A stretch of 15,326 nt of DNA from a bacterium (GTDB lineage Bacteria > Desulfobacterota > Binatia > UBA12015): positions 1-15,326 of the forward strand of contig JAGWVP010000015.1 in assembly GCA_018970825.1 (NCBI GenBank), given 5' to 3'. Within the stretch, counting starts at the first letter, position 1. The number at the start of each line of letters is the position of its first letter. Below the pieces are notes generated by a model. The model was not told the origin of the DNA and did no database searches. It worked only from the letters and a program-made list of their open reading frames with translations. Of this stretch, positions 1-6,879 are shown piece after piece. The translations under genes and the position numbers were made by a program.

Positions 1-2
1 AC

Positions 3-467
3 GCGCTCGGCGAAGCGATGTCCGTGGTGGTCGCCTCGAGCCTCGCGGCCGCGATCGGCACCGGCGCCGAGGACGGCCTCGGCGCGGCGCTGGCGGGCGT
101 GCTGCTCTCGCTCGTCAGCTGGGTCGCGTGGGCCGCGCTCTCGTTCCTGGTCGGCACGCGCCTGCTCCCCGGTCCGAAGACCGAAGCCGACGTCGGCCAG
201 CTGCTGCGCACGACCGGCTTCGCGGCGACGCCGGGGCTCCTGCGTCTCCTCGGGGTCGTGCCCGGGCTGCGCATGATCGCGTTCGTCGCGGCCGGTGCAT
301 GGACGCTGGCCGCGATGGTCGTCGCCGTCCGCCAGGCGCTCGACTACGACTCGACACGCCGCGCGGTCGCGGTGTGCGTGATCGGCTTCCTCCTGCAGGC
401 GATCGTCGTGGGCTTCCTGATCGCGTCGTTCGGCGGGGTTCCCGCGCCGACCGGCGAGACCGCCTGA
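3..467 (+). CDS. Yip1-domain integral membrane protein, 5' end cut by window edge
   Basis: The reading frame is open through the left edge, so this is the C-terminal part of a longer gene. An ATG at 18 would give 149 aa, shorter than the roughly 180-220 aa usual for bacterial Yip1-domain proteins. The visible part is hydrophobic, with about four membrane helices. Between them lies a loop resembling the Yip1 pattern: a Q-L-L-R-x-x-G-F-A stretch, then A-x-P-G-L-L-R-L-L and a V-P-G-L turn, then a helix ending V-R-Q-A-L. Bacterial Yip1 proteins are multi-pass membrane proteins of poorly defined role, so no specific function is claimed. The gene ends 7 bp before the stop of the convergent SGNH gene. 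The family call is from motif memory and fairly good; the start is not visible. Confidence 0.75.
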   Translation, partial: ALGEAMSVVVASSLAAAIGTGAEDGLGAALAGVLLSLVSWVAWAALSFLVGTRLLPGPKTEADVGQLLRTTGFAATPGLLRLLGVVPGLRMIAFVAAGAWTLAAMVVAVRQALDYDSTRRAVAVCVIGFLLQAIVVGFLIASFGGVPAPTGETA

Positions 468-474
468 GCGGGAA

Positions 475-1581
475 TCAGCGCGCGCCCGGCTCGCCGGCCT
501 GCACGGGTGGCGCGAGCCCCTCGGCGAGGATCTTCTCCTCGATCGCCTTCGCCCAGCGGCGGTGCGCCTCGGGGCCGAGGTGCGGGTTCCAGCCGAGCGA
601 GAACTGGCGCACGAGGTCGTCCCAGTCGAAGGTCTCGGGGAACACGCCGAGCAACTCGACCATCGGCACGTTCTCCTCGCGGGAGAGCGTGCGCAGCATG
701 AGTCGCCACTTCTGGCTGCCCGCGAACGTCGCGAGCAGCACCGGGACCCCCGCCGCGCGGGTCATGCGGATCATGCGCCGCAGCGGCTCCATGACCGGCT
801 CGACGAGCATCGGCTCGACCGGCCCGTCCCGGACTTCGCCCATCCAGCGCTGTTTTCCGCGCCGGCTCTCCTCGGTCGGAGCGCTGCTCCAGCGGGCCCA
901 GTTCCGCTGGATCGCCGTCCAGAGCCGGCTCACCTCGCCGCCGGCGTAGGCCTTGCGTCGCCAGGCCGCGAGCTTCTCCGCCTGCTCGGGCGAGCGGTCG
1001 CCGGGTGCCACCGGCTTCGAGACCAGGAAGTGCTCCGGGTCGGCGAAGGCCGCCTTGTCGACGTCGTTGCTCGACGGGACGACCACGACCAGGTCGGGTC
1101 GCATCGGCAAGGCGAAATGCTCGAGCACGCCGAGTTCCTGGAACGAGTTGTAGCCGGTCACCGCGAAATTCAGGACCTCGACCGGTCGTCCCAGCGTGAC
1201 GGAGAGCGAGCGCGACAGTCTCTCGCCGGTCGAGGACTCGAAGGGCACGCCGAAGCCGAAGGCATGGCTGTCGCCGAGCAGCGCGATCCGGAAGCTTCCG
1301 GGCGCCTTCCGTCGAGCCCACTCCGGGCCGCGGAAGCCCATCGAGTTCGTGCGCAGGTCGGCGTTGAAGGCCGTGCCGTCGCGATTCGGGATCAGCACGT
1401 AGTTCACGCCCGGGGCGTCGGTCGCCTCGAAGATCGCCTCGACGGCGCTCGGGTTCTCCGGCGGCACGACGAGCCTCGCGACACCCTCCGCGAGTGCGAC
1501 CGAGACGAGCAGGCCTCCGAGCCCGAGCAGCAGCCTCCCCGCGAGTCCGCCCCGCGGCAGATCGGTGTCCTTCGCCTCCAT
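475..1581 (-). CDS. Membrane-anchored SGNH/GDSL-type hydrolase or acyltransferase-like protein
   Basis: The protein has 368 aa from an ATG at 1581. One hydrophobic helix (about residues 14-38) should anchor it with the rest outside the cytoplasm. SGNH blocks are visible: block I G-D-S at 103-105 with the candidate nucleophile Ser105, then Phe108-Gly109-x-Gly111; block II Asn138 to Gly143; block III S-N-D at 171-173. The C-terminal block has His334 in N-P-H-L-G-P-E-A-H, but the Asp expected three residues earlier is Trp331, and residue 332 is Asn. Family members are esterases, lipases or O-acetyl transferases/esterases acting on lipids or glycans, so substrate and reaction are open. It is divergent from the glycosidase-like gene at 1755, and a second SGNH protein lies at 4625, which hints at a shared process. 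No strong Shine-Dalgarno precedes the ATG, so the start is probable, not certain. Confidence 0.85.
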   Translation of the reverse strand: MEAKDTDLPRGGLAGRLLLGLGGLLVSVALAEGVARLVVPPENPSAVEAIFEATDAPGVNYVLIPNRDGTAFNADLRTNSMGFRGPEWARRKAPGSFRIALLGDSHAFGFGVPFESSTGERLSRSLSVTLGRPVEVLNFAVTGYNSFQELGVLEHFALPMRPDLVVVVPSSNDVDKAAFADPEHFLVSKPVAPGDRSPEQAEKLAAWRRKAYAGGEVSRLWTAIQRNWARWSSAPTEESRRGKQRWMGEVRDGPVEPMLVEPVMEPLRRMIRMTRAAGVPVLLATFAGSQKWRLMLRTLSREENVPMVELLGVFPETFDWDDLVRQFSLGWNPHLGPEAHRRWAKAIEEKILAEGLAPPVQAGEPGAR

Positions 1582-1754
1582 CGCCGTCGCCGTCGCGTCC
1601 CGCGCCTTCGGCGCGATTCGCCGCCCGGACGACACCACCGGCCCGCACCGCGTGCAAGTCGGCCGGTGGCACCGCGAGCGTGCCCGTCGTCGCGCCGAGC
1701 ATCGCCCCGGCGTCAGGCGAAAGTCCGCAGGGCGCGCGCCGTCGCTTGGCGTGC
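1582..1754. promoter_or_regulatory. Divergent intergenic region, presumed two-way promoter, with inverted repeats
   Basis: These 173 bp separate two divergently transcribed genes and should hold both promoters, but I see no convincing -35/-10 pair in this GC-rich DNA. A perfect 9-bp inverted repeat lies at 1635-1643 and 1661-1669, and its 17-nt spacer contains a further 4-bp stem (1645-1648 with 1652-1655). A second perfect 6-bp inverted repeat with a 3-nt loop lies at 1601-1606 and 1610-1615, about 20-35 nt before the SGNH start. They could be operators or 5'-leader hairpins. Some such repeats are expected by chance at this GC content. Confidence 0.45.
1635..1669. repeat. Perfect 9-bp inverted repeat with nested 4-bp stem
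   Basis: The left arm CCACCGGCC (1635-1643) is the exact reverse complement of the right arm GGCCGGTGG (1661-1669). Inside the spacer, GCAC (1645-1648) pairs with GTGC (1652-1655) around a 3-nt loop. As RNA this folds into a two-part hairpin; as DNA it could be a dimeric repressor site. It lies in the divergent promoter region, where a shared regulator would bind. Confidence 0.5.
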
Positions 1755-4628
1755 ATGGACCGACCCCTCGAATCCCGCAGCGACCCCCCGGGCCCCGGGC
1801 CCCTCTCTCCTCCCCGGTTCCCCCGGGTGTTCGCGCGGGCGACGCTCGCGATCGCGGCGCTCTCCCTCGCCGCGATCGGAGCGTCGCGCGCGCGCCCTCC
1901 GGGTGCCGATCGCGAGGCCCTCCTCTCCCGCGTCGACGGCGAGACGCTCGCCGCCACGACCGAAGCGTGCCGCACCGCGCTGCTGAACGGCGAGGCGAAA
2001 CGCGTGCGCGCGGGCGGCTACGGAGCGCTCGCGATTCCGGTGCGGCTCGCCGACCGGGAAACGCGTGCGCCCGGCTCGGCGACACCGCCGTCGCTCCCGC
2101 CGGAGGCGACCGCGCGGCGGCTCGCGGCCGCACGGCACTCGCTCGCGAGCGAGGGCGTCCGCGCGATCCCGGTCGTGGAAGTCGCGTCGGGCGAGTCCTG
2201 TCGGTCGCGTCGAGCCCGGGCCTTCGTCGCCCGCTTTCGCGACGCCGTCCGCGAGTCCGCGGCGGCCGCGGCCCCCCCGGGTCCGAAGGCCGGCGAGCGC
2301 GGGAACTCCGCGCGCGTCGACGCGCACGAAGGCACCCCCGCGGACGACGTCCTCTGTCGCGGCGAGGGGGCCCCGACGGCCGTGTTCGAAGGCGGCACCG
2401 GCGACGGCCTGCCGGGTGCGATCGTCGAGGAGACCGGGCTGCCGGACGTCGCGAACGGCGACTTTCGACGCGGCTGGGACGGCTGGCGCACGCGCGGGCG
2501 GGTCGCGCTCGAACCGCCGACCGAGCCGATCGCCGAGGCCTGTTTCCCGCTCGTCGCGCGCCTCGATCGGGGTGGTGCGATCTCGCAGTCCCTGTCGGGT
2601 GGCTTGCCCGACCTGGCGCACGACGTGGGCGTCGAGCGGACGGGAGAAGGCGAGGTCTCGCACCCCGCGGCCGAGCTCGTGTTCGAAGTCGTGCCTGAGC
2701 CGAGCGAGCGCGCGCTGGTCGTGCGGCTCGCCGGCGAATCGCACGACGTGGTGCTTCCCGCCGCGGCGAGCTCCGCCACGATCGCAATCGCATCGCGCCC
2801 CGAGGCCGGCGACGACCTGTCGATCGAGGTCCCGGCCGAGGCGCGGGGCTCGGTCGCGATCGCCTCCGTGCGTCTCCTCCCTGCCGGCCCGGCCCTCGCA
2901 CCCGCGCACGCGCGGGTCGCGCTCGCACCCTGGCAGGTGGTGTCGGTGGCGGTGCCGAGTGCCGGCGACCCGCCGCCCGGCAACGCGTCGATCGAACTGG
3001 CGACGACCGCCGACCTCGGCGCCGTCGCGTTCTCGCCGGACGAGATGAACGCGTGGAAGCTCTACGTCTACTTCGGACGCGAGCACGAGCCCCCGGGGCT
3101 CGACCGCTCCCCGGGCTGGCTGCGGCGCACCCTGCCCTGGGTGACCCACCTGCGCTTTCCGGCCGCGATCGGGGGCAACTTCTGCGACGAGGCACCCGTG
3201 CCCTGCCGCTCCTTCGACCGCACGAGCGCGCGGCCGTCCGAGATCGACTGCTTCGACGCGCCCTCCTCGCTGCCGGCCTCGCACGAGATCCTGCGTGCCG
3301 CGGACGGCCGCCCGCGTCTCGACTTCACCACCTGGGGCCGGACGATCGACGAGGTGCTCGACAGCGGAATGCTCCCGCACCTGAACGTGTCGTCCGCTCC
3401 CTGCGCCTTCACCGACGGCCTCGAGTTCAACGGCTACCGCTGGAACGAGCGCCCGGTCGTCCGCCACGCCGAGTGGCGCGGGTACGTGCGCGAGGTCGCA
3501 CGGGAAATCTCGCGAAGACCCGAAGCATCCTCCTTCCGCTTCTCCATCGTGAACGAGCCGAACTGCCGCTGGGTGCTCGGCGAGCGCCTGCCGACGGGTC
3601 GCCACCGCATCTCGATGCTGCACGTCGGCTACGCGGGCGATGCCGGGCAGTACGCGACCCAGTACGCCGAGACCGCGGCAGAGATCCTCTCCGTGCTGCC
3701 CGACGCCTGGGTGCAGCTCGGCAACTTCACGATCGGCGGCGGAAGCCCGCTCGAGGACAACCTCCCGGAGTTCCTCGCGGCCGTCGACACGGCGCTCGAC
3801 GGGGAAGGCGTCGACCCGGGCCGGCTGCGCGCCATCTCGATGAGCCTCTACGAGACGCCACAGCACGGGCTCGACGAGATCCCGGCCATGAAGCTCGGAC
3901 GCCTCGCCCGCTGGCGCACGGACGGCTCGCCGTTCCGGGACCTGCCCGTCAAGCTCGACGAGGTCGGCGTCATGGAACTCGTCGCGCAGCCGTTCCGCGA
4001 ACGCACGGGCACGGACCTGCAGACCACGCGCTGGACCGCGGCCTGGCACGCGGAACTCCTCGGGCTCGCGATCGGCCGTGGCTTCGTCTCGCAGGCCCCG
4101 TGGCTCACGCAGATGTTCGCCGACCGCGAGCTGACCGAGCCCCGCGCCCTCTACTGGACCTATGCGCTCGCCGCGCTCGCGCTGGGCGACGTCGTGCCCG
4201 AGCAGTCGCTCGGCGCACCGGGGGCGCTGCTCCCGGTCGAGGCTGCCGAGCGCACGCCGCGGAGGCTTCGGAGCTTCTCGTCCGCAGCCGGAGACCCCGA
4301 CGGCATCGGGCACGTCGCACTCGAGGACGCCGCCGACGGCTCGCTGTGGATCTTCGCCTGGCGCCACGACCCCCGACCGGTCGTCGACCGCGAGGCCGAC
4401 GCGCACGCACGGCTGCGGCTCGACGTCTCGCTGCCCGCTCGCCTGCACGGGGCGGTGGCGACGGTGGTTTCTCTCGACGGCACGAAGCGCGGCTCGGCAT
4501 GGTCGTTTCCGCCGTTCGCCTCGTCGCCGACGCGCGCGGCCGAGGTCGAGGTCCGGGGCGGGCGACTCTCGCTCGAGGTTCCGTCGGAGAGCGTGCAGCT
4601 CGTGCGACTCGGCGGGGAGCGGGCGTGA
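1755..4628 (+). CDS. Membrane-anchored clan GH-A-like glycoside hydrolase (GH39-like), multidomain
   Basis: The protein has 957 aa from the ATG at 1755. A Pro-rich N-terminus precedes one hydrophobic helix (about 26-44), so it should be a tethered extracytoplasmic protein. A GTG at 1827 (residue 25), just before that helix, is an equally plausible start, and neither has a clear Shine-Dalgarno. Residues about 230-430 look like a beta-sandwich beginning N-G-D-F-x-x-G-W-D-G-W, reminiscent of CBM4/9-type carbohydrate-binding modules. Residues about 430-830 look like a (beta/alpha)8 catalytic domain: Glu601 in V-N-E-P-N is the candidate acid/base and Glu736 in K-L-D-E-V-G the candidate nucleophile. 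Their spacing fits clan GH-A, with GH39 (as in PslG) the nearest match I can recall. A small beta domain ends the protein. It starts a chain of overlapping genes; the next begins inside its stop codon. Hydrolysis of a surface glycan is inferred and the substrate is unknown. Residues about 45-230 are low in recognisable features. Confidence 0.72.
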   Translation: MDRPLESRSDPPGPGPLSPPRFPRVFARATLAIAALSLAAIGASRARPPGADREALLSRVDGETLAATTEACRTALLNGEAKRVRAGGYGALAIPVRLADRETRAPGSATPPSLPPEATARRLAAARHSLASEGVRAIPVVEVASGESCRSRRARAFVARFRDAVRESAAAAAPPGPKAGERGNSARVDAHEGTPADDVLCRGEGAPTAVFEGGTGDGLPGAIVEETGLPDVANGDFRRGWDGWRTRGRVALEPPTEPIAEACFPLVARLDRGGAISQSLSGGLPDLAHDVGVERTGEGEVSHPAAELVFEVVPEPSERALVVRLAGESHDVVLPAAASSATIAIASRPEAGDDLSIEVPAEARGSVAIASVRLLPAGPALAPAHARVALAPWQVVSVAVPSAGDPPPGNASIELATTADLGAVAFSPDEMNAWKLYVYFGREHEPPGLDRSPGWLRRTLPWVTHLRFPAAIGGNFCDEAPVPCRSFDRTSARPSEIDCFDAPSSLPASHEILRAADGRPRLDFTTWGRTIDEVLDSGMLPHLNVSSAPCAFTDGLEFNGYRWNERPVVRHAEWRGYVREVAREISRRPEASSFRFSIVNEPNCRWVLGERLPTGRHRISMLHVGYAGDAGQYATQYAETAAEILSVLPDAWVQLGNFTIGGGSPLEDNLPEFLAAVDTALDGEGVDPGRLRAISMSLYETPQHGLDEIPAMKLGRLARWRTDGSPFRDLPVKLDEVGVMELVAQPFRERTGTDLQTTRWTAAWHAELLGLAIGRGFVSQAPWLTQMFADRELTEPRALYWTYALAALALGDVVPEQSLGAPGALLPVEAAERTPRRLRSFSSAAGDPDGIGHVALEDAADGSLWIFAWRHDPRPVVDREADAHARLRLDVSLPARLHGAVATVVSLDGTKRGSAWSFPPFASSPTRAAEVEVRGGRLSLEVPSESVQLVRLGGERA
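4614..4619 (+). promoter_or_regulatory. Shine-Dalgarno GGGGAG for the GTG start at 4625
   Basis: GGGGAG ends five nucleotides before the GTG at 4625, inside the end of the upstream gene. It supports the GTG that overlaps the upstream TGA rather than the in-frame ATG at 4733, which lacks a properly spaced site. Confidence 0.55.
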
Positions 4629-6115
4629 GCGACGTCCCCTCCGGGACGCACACCGGCCCGCTCTCGTCGGCGGCGGCGGCCGCGGTCGCCCCGTCGGTCG
4701 CCGCGGGAGGTGCGCCGGACTTCCCCCACGCGATGCCCGCTGCCGGACGCGAGCGCGCCCACGGGAGGCCCTCGCGCGTGGCCGCGCTGGTCGTGCTGGG
4801 CTGGCTGCTCGGCGAGATCGTCGCGTCGGTCGGCCTCGGAGTCCTCGGGGATCGCCTCGGGCTCCGCTACCGCTCGCTCGACGACTTCCTCGACGCGGCG
4901 GACCGCGCGCACCTCGAGGCCATGCTGCGCACGGGCGACGGCTGGTACCACCGACTCGATCCCCGGCTCGGCTGGTCGACGCTCCCCTCGGGCGCGATCG
5001 GCGGGGCTGGGCGGCCGACCGCGACGCAGAACGCGCGGGGAACGCGCTCCCTCCACGACTACGCGACGGCACCGCCCGCGGGCGTCCTTCGGGTCGCCGC
5101 GTTCGGCGACTCCTTCGTGCACGGCGACGAAGTCGCCGACGGGGAGGAGTGGGCGGCGCTCGTCGAACGGTCACGCCCCGGGCTCGAGGTGATGAACTTC
5201 GGCGTGAGCGGGTACGGGCCCGACCAGGCCTTCCTGCGCTGGCAGCGCGACGGCGAGCCGTTCCGCCCGGCGGTCGTCGTGATCGGCTACATGACCGAGA
5301 ACCTGCTGCGCACCCAGAACGTGTTCCGGCCGTTCTACGAGCGCGGTTCGGGCTTCCGGCTCTCCAAGCCCCGCTTCCGGCTCGTCGACGACGAGCTCGT
5401 CCTGCTGCCGAACCCGCTCGCGAGCAGGGCCGACCTCGAGGAGCTGCTGCGCGATCCTGCGAGCGTGCTCGCGCGACTCGGGCGCGACGACGCGTTCTTC
5501 GCCGGCTCGGGCTGGCATGCGAACCGCCTCGACTTCCTCCCGTCGGTGCGTCTCCTGTCGCTCGTCCCGGCCGCACTCGACGCGCGACGACGCGAGCGGG
5601 ACCTGTCGTCGTCACCCGACGGCGAGGCCTTCCGGACGGCGCGGGCGATCCTGCTCGCCTTCTGTCGCGACGTGCGGCGCAAGGGTGCGACGCCCCTCGT
5701 CGCGGTGTTCCCGAACGAATCGGACCTCGCCTCGCTGCGGCGCGGCCCCGCGCGCGCCTGGCAGCCGATGGTCGACGACCTGCGACACGGCGGCTGTCCG
5801 ACGGTCGACCTCGCCGACCGCTTCGAGCGGGACGCTCGAGGCGTCGGGATGCGCGAACTCTTCGGGCGCTGGCACTACTCGCCGCTCGGAAACCGGATCG
5901 TCGCCGACGGCATCGGCGACGCGATCGACGCACTCGGGGCCGCCGGCCTCGCGGCGGGCCGCGCGACGCCGCTCGCGGGCGACACGGACGGTCGCGAGCG
6001 ACGCGAGCCCGGTCGCGAACGCGAACCGACCGCTCCCGGACCCGGCGCGCCCGGCCCGGCCGGCCTCGACTCGATTGTGTGGAAGGGAGCCTTCGGTGTA
6101 GCGATGCCCCGATGA
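4625..6115 (+). CDS. Membrane-anchored SGNH/GDSL-type protein, second copy
   Basis: The protein has 496 aa from the GTG at 4625, which overlaps the upstream stop as GTGA and has a good ribosome-binding site. An ATG at residue 37 (4733), shortly before the hydrophobic anchor (about 51-75), is the alternative. SGNH elements are visible: G-D-S at 161-163 (candidate nucleophile Ser163), block II Asn191 to Gly196, block III Y-M-T-E-N with Asn226, and His417 in W-H-Y-S-P-L-G-N. As in the SGNH protein at 475, the Asp three residues before the His is missing (Gly414). The layout (anchor, a lead-in of about 70 aa, then the GDS domain) matches the other SGNH protein, so both probably act outside the membrane on related acyl or glycan substrates. 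The last 60 or so residues are a Pro/Gly/Arg/Glu-rich tail beyond the normal domain end. The stop overlaps the next start as ATGA. Confidence 0.82.
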   Translation: MSDVPSGTHTGPLSSAAAAAVAPSVAAGGAPDFPHAMPAAGRERAHGRPSRVAALVVLGWLLGEIVASVGLGVLGDRLGLRYRSLDDFLDAADRAHLEAMLRTGDGWYHRLDPRLGWSTLPSGAIGGAGRPTATQNARGTRSLHDYATAPPAGVLRVAAFGDSFVHGDEVADGEEWAALVERSRPGLEVMNFGVSGYGPDQAFLRWQRDGEPFRPAVVVIGYMTENLLRTQNVFRPFYERGSGFRLSKPRFRLVDDELVLLPNPLASRADLEELLRDPASVLARLGRDDAFFAGSGWHANRLDFLPSVRLLSLVPAALDARRRERDLSSSPDGEAFRTARAILLAFCRDVRRKGATPLVAVFPNESDLASLRRGPARAWQPMVDDLRHGGCPTVDLADRFERDARGVGMRELFGRWHYSPLGNRIVADGIGDAIDALGAAGLAAGRATPLAGDTDGRERREPGREREPTAPGPGAPGPAGLDSIVWKGAFGVAMPR

Positions 6116-6879
6116 GCGCCGCGCCCCGCGAGCCCCGCACGGTCGTCGTCACCGGCGCGTCCGCCGGCATCGGCACCGAGGTCGCCCGCCGGCTCGCCGC
6201 CGACGGCGACCGCGTCCACCTCGCCGCTCGACGGCTCGACCGGCTCGAGGAACACGTGGCCGCGATCCGCGCAGCCGGCGGCACCGCCTTCGCGCACGCC
6301 TGCGACATCGCCGACGGCGAGAGCACGCGCGCGCTCTTCCACGCGGTCGTGGAGCGGGACGGTCGGGTCGACGCGCTCGTCAACACCGCCGCCGTCCTCT
6401 GGCTGAACGATTTCGCGACGCTCGCCGAGGCCGACTGGGAGGCGATGCTCGCGACCAACCTCGGGGGCGCGATCCGCGTGACCCAGCAGGCGCTCGCGCA
6501 CATGCTGCCGCGCGACGCGGGACACGTCGTCCACCTGACTTCGACCGCGGCGGACCTGGGCCTGCCGGGGCTCGCCGTCTACTCGGCCACGAAGGCCGGC
6601 GTGCGGCAGCTGCTCGCCGCTCTCCGCGGGGAATACGGCAAGCGCGGCGTGCGATTCACCGAGATCCAGATCGGCAACACCGCCGACACCGAGGGAGGCG
6701 GCCAGGCGCTGCGACCGATCGACGCGGGCGCGATCGGCCACATCCTTCGCTGGACCGGGGCGCCCGAGATGATGAAGCCGGCCGACGTGGCCGCGGCGGT
6801 CGCGTGGGCGCTCTCCACGCCGACCTCGGTGCGGCTCGACCGGATCGTCATGCGGGAGCGGGCGGAGATCCCGACGTGA
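6112..6879 (+). CDS. Short-chain dehydrogenase/reductase (SDR, classical type)
   Basis: The 255-aa length is typical of classical SDRs. The cofactor motif T-G-A-S-A-G-I-G lies at residues 14-21. The catalytic set is complete: Asn116 in T-N-L-G-G, Ser144 in L-T-S-T-A, and Tyr157/Lys161 in Y-S-A-T-K. Arg residues after the second strand (A-A-R-R-L) suggest NADP(H) over NAD(H). The usual N-N-A-G structural motif reads N-T-A-A. It is a cytoplasmic oxidoreductase, probably of the group near YdfG or sepiapterin-type dehydrogenases, and its substrate cannot be told from sequence. It overlaps the SGNH gene by ATGA and the next gene by GTGA, so it belongs to the same transcript. It could supply a modified sugar or lipid to that set, but that is inference. 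No Shine-Dalgarno is obvious, so translation may depend on coupling. Confidence 0.9.
   Translation: MSAAPREPRTVVVTGASAGIGTEVARRLAADGDRVHLAARRLDRLEEHVAAIRAAGGTAFAHACDIADGESTRALFHAVVERDGRVDALVNTAAVLWLNDFATLAEADWEAMLATNLGGAIRVTQQALAHMLPRDAGHVVHLTSTAADLGLPGLAVYSATKAGVRQLLAALRGEYGKRGVRFTEIQIGNTADTEGGGQALRPIDAGAIGHILRWTGAPEMMKPADVAAAVAWALSTPTSVRLDRIVMRERAEIPT
6864..6867 (+). promoter_or_regulatory. Shine-Dalgarno GGAG for the GTG start at 6876
   Basis: GGAG lies eight nucleotides before the GTG at 6876. This GTG overlaps the SDR stop as GTGA and places a clear signal peptide at the N-terminus, so site and start support each other. No other start nearby explains the signal peptide. Confidence 0.5.

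Noticed and set aside
18..467. A complete 149-aa gene starting at ATG 18
   Set aside because: The frame is open to the left edge and the protein would be shorter than the family, so a truncated gene is more likely.
344..1975. Minus-strand frame of 543 codons overlapping the first SGNH gene
   Set aside because: It is the same-strand wrong frame of the SGNH gene, with Arg/Gly/Ala-biased composition and no motif.
562..1986. Plus-strand open frame opposite the first SGNH gene
   Set aside because: The composition is an Arg/Glu/His-rich shadow pattern with no motif, while the opposite strand has complete SGNH blocks.
1713..6503. A minus-strand open frame of about 1600 codons across the plus-strand gene chain
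   Set aside because: It is Arg/Ala/Gly/Pro-rich with no domain pattern and lies opposite four genes with clear motifs. Such frames stay open because stop codons are rare in very GC-rich DNA.
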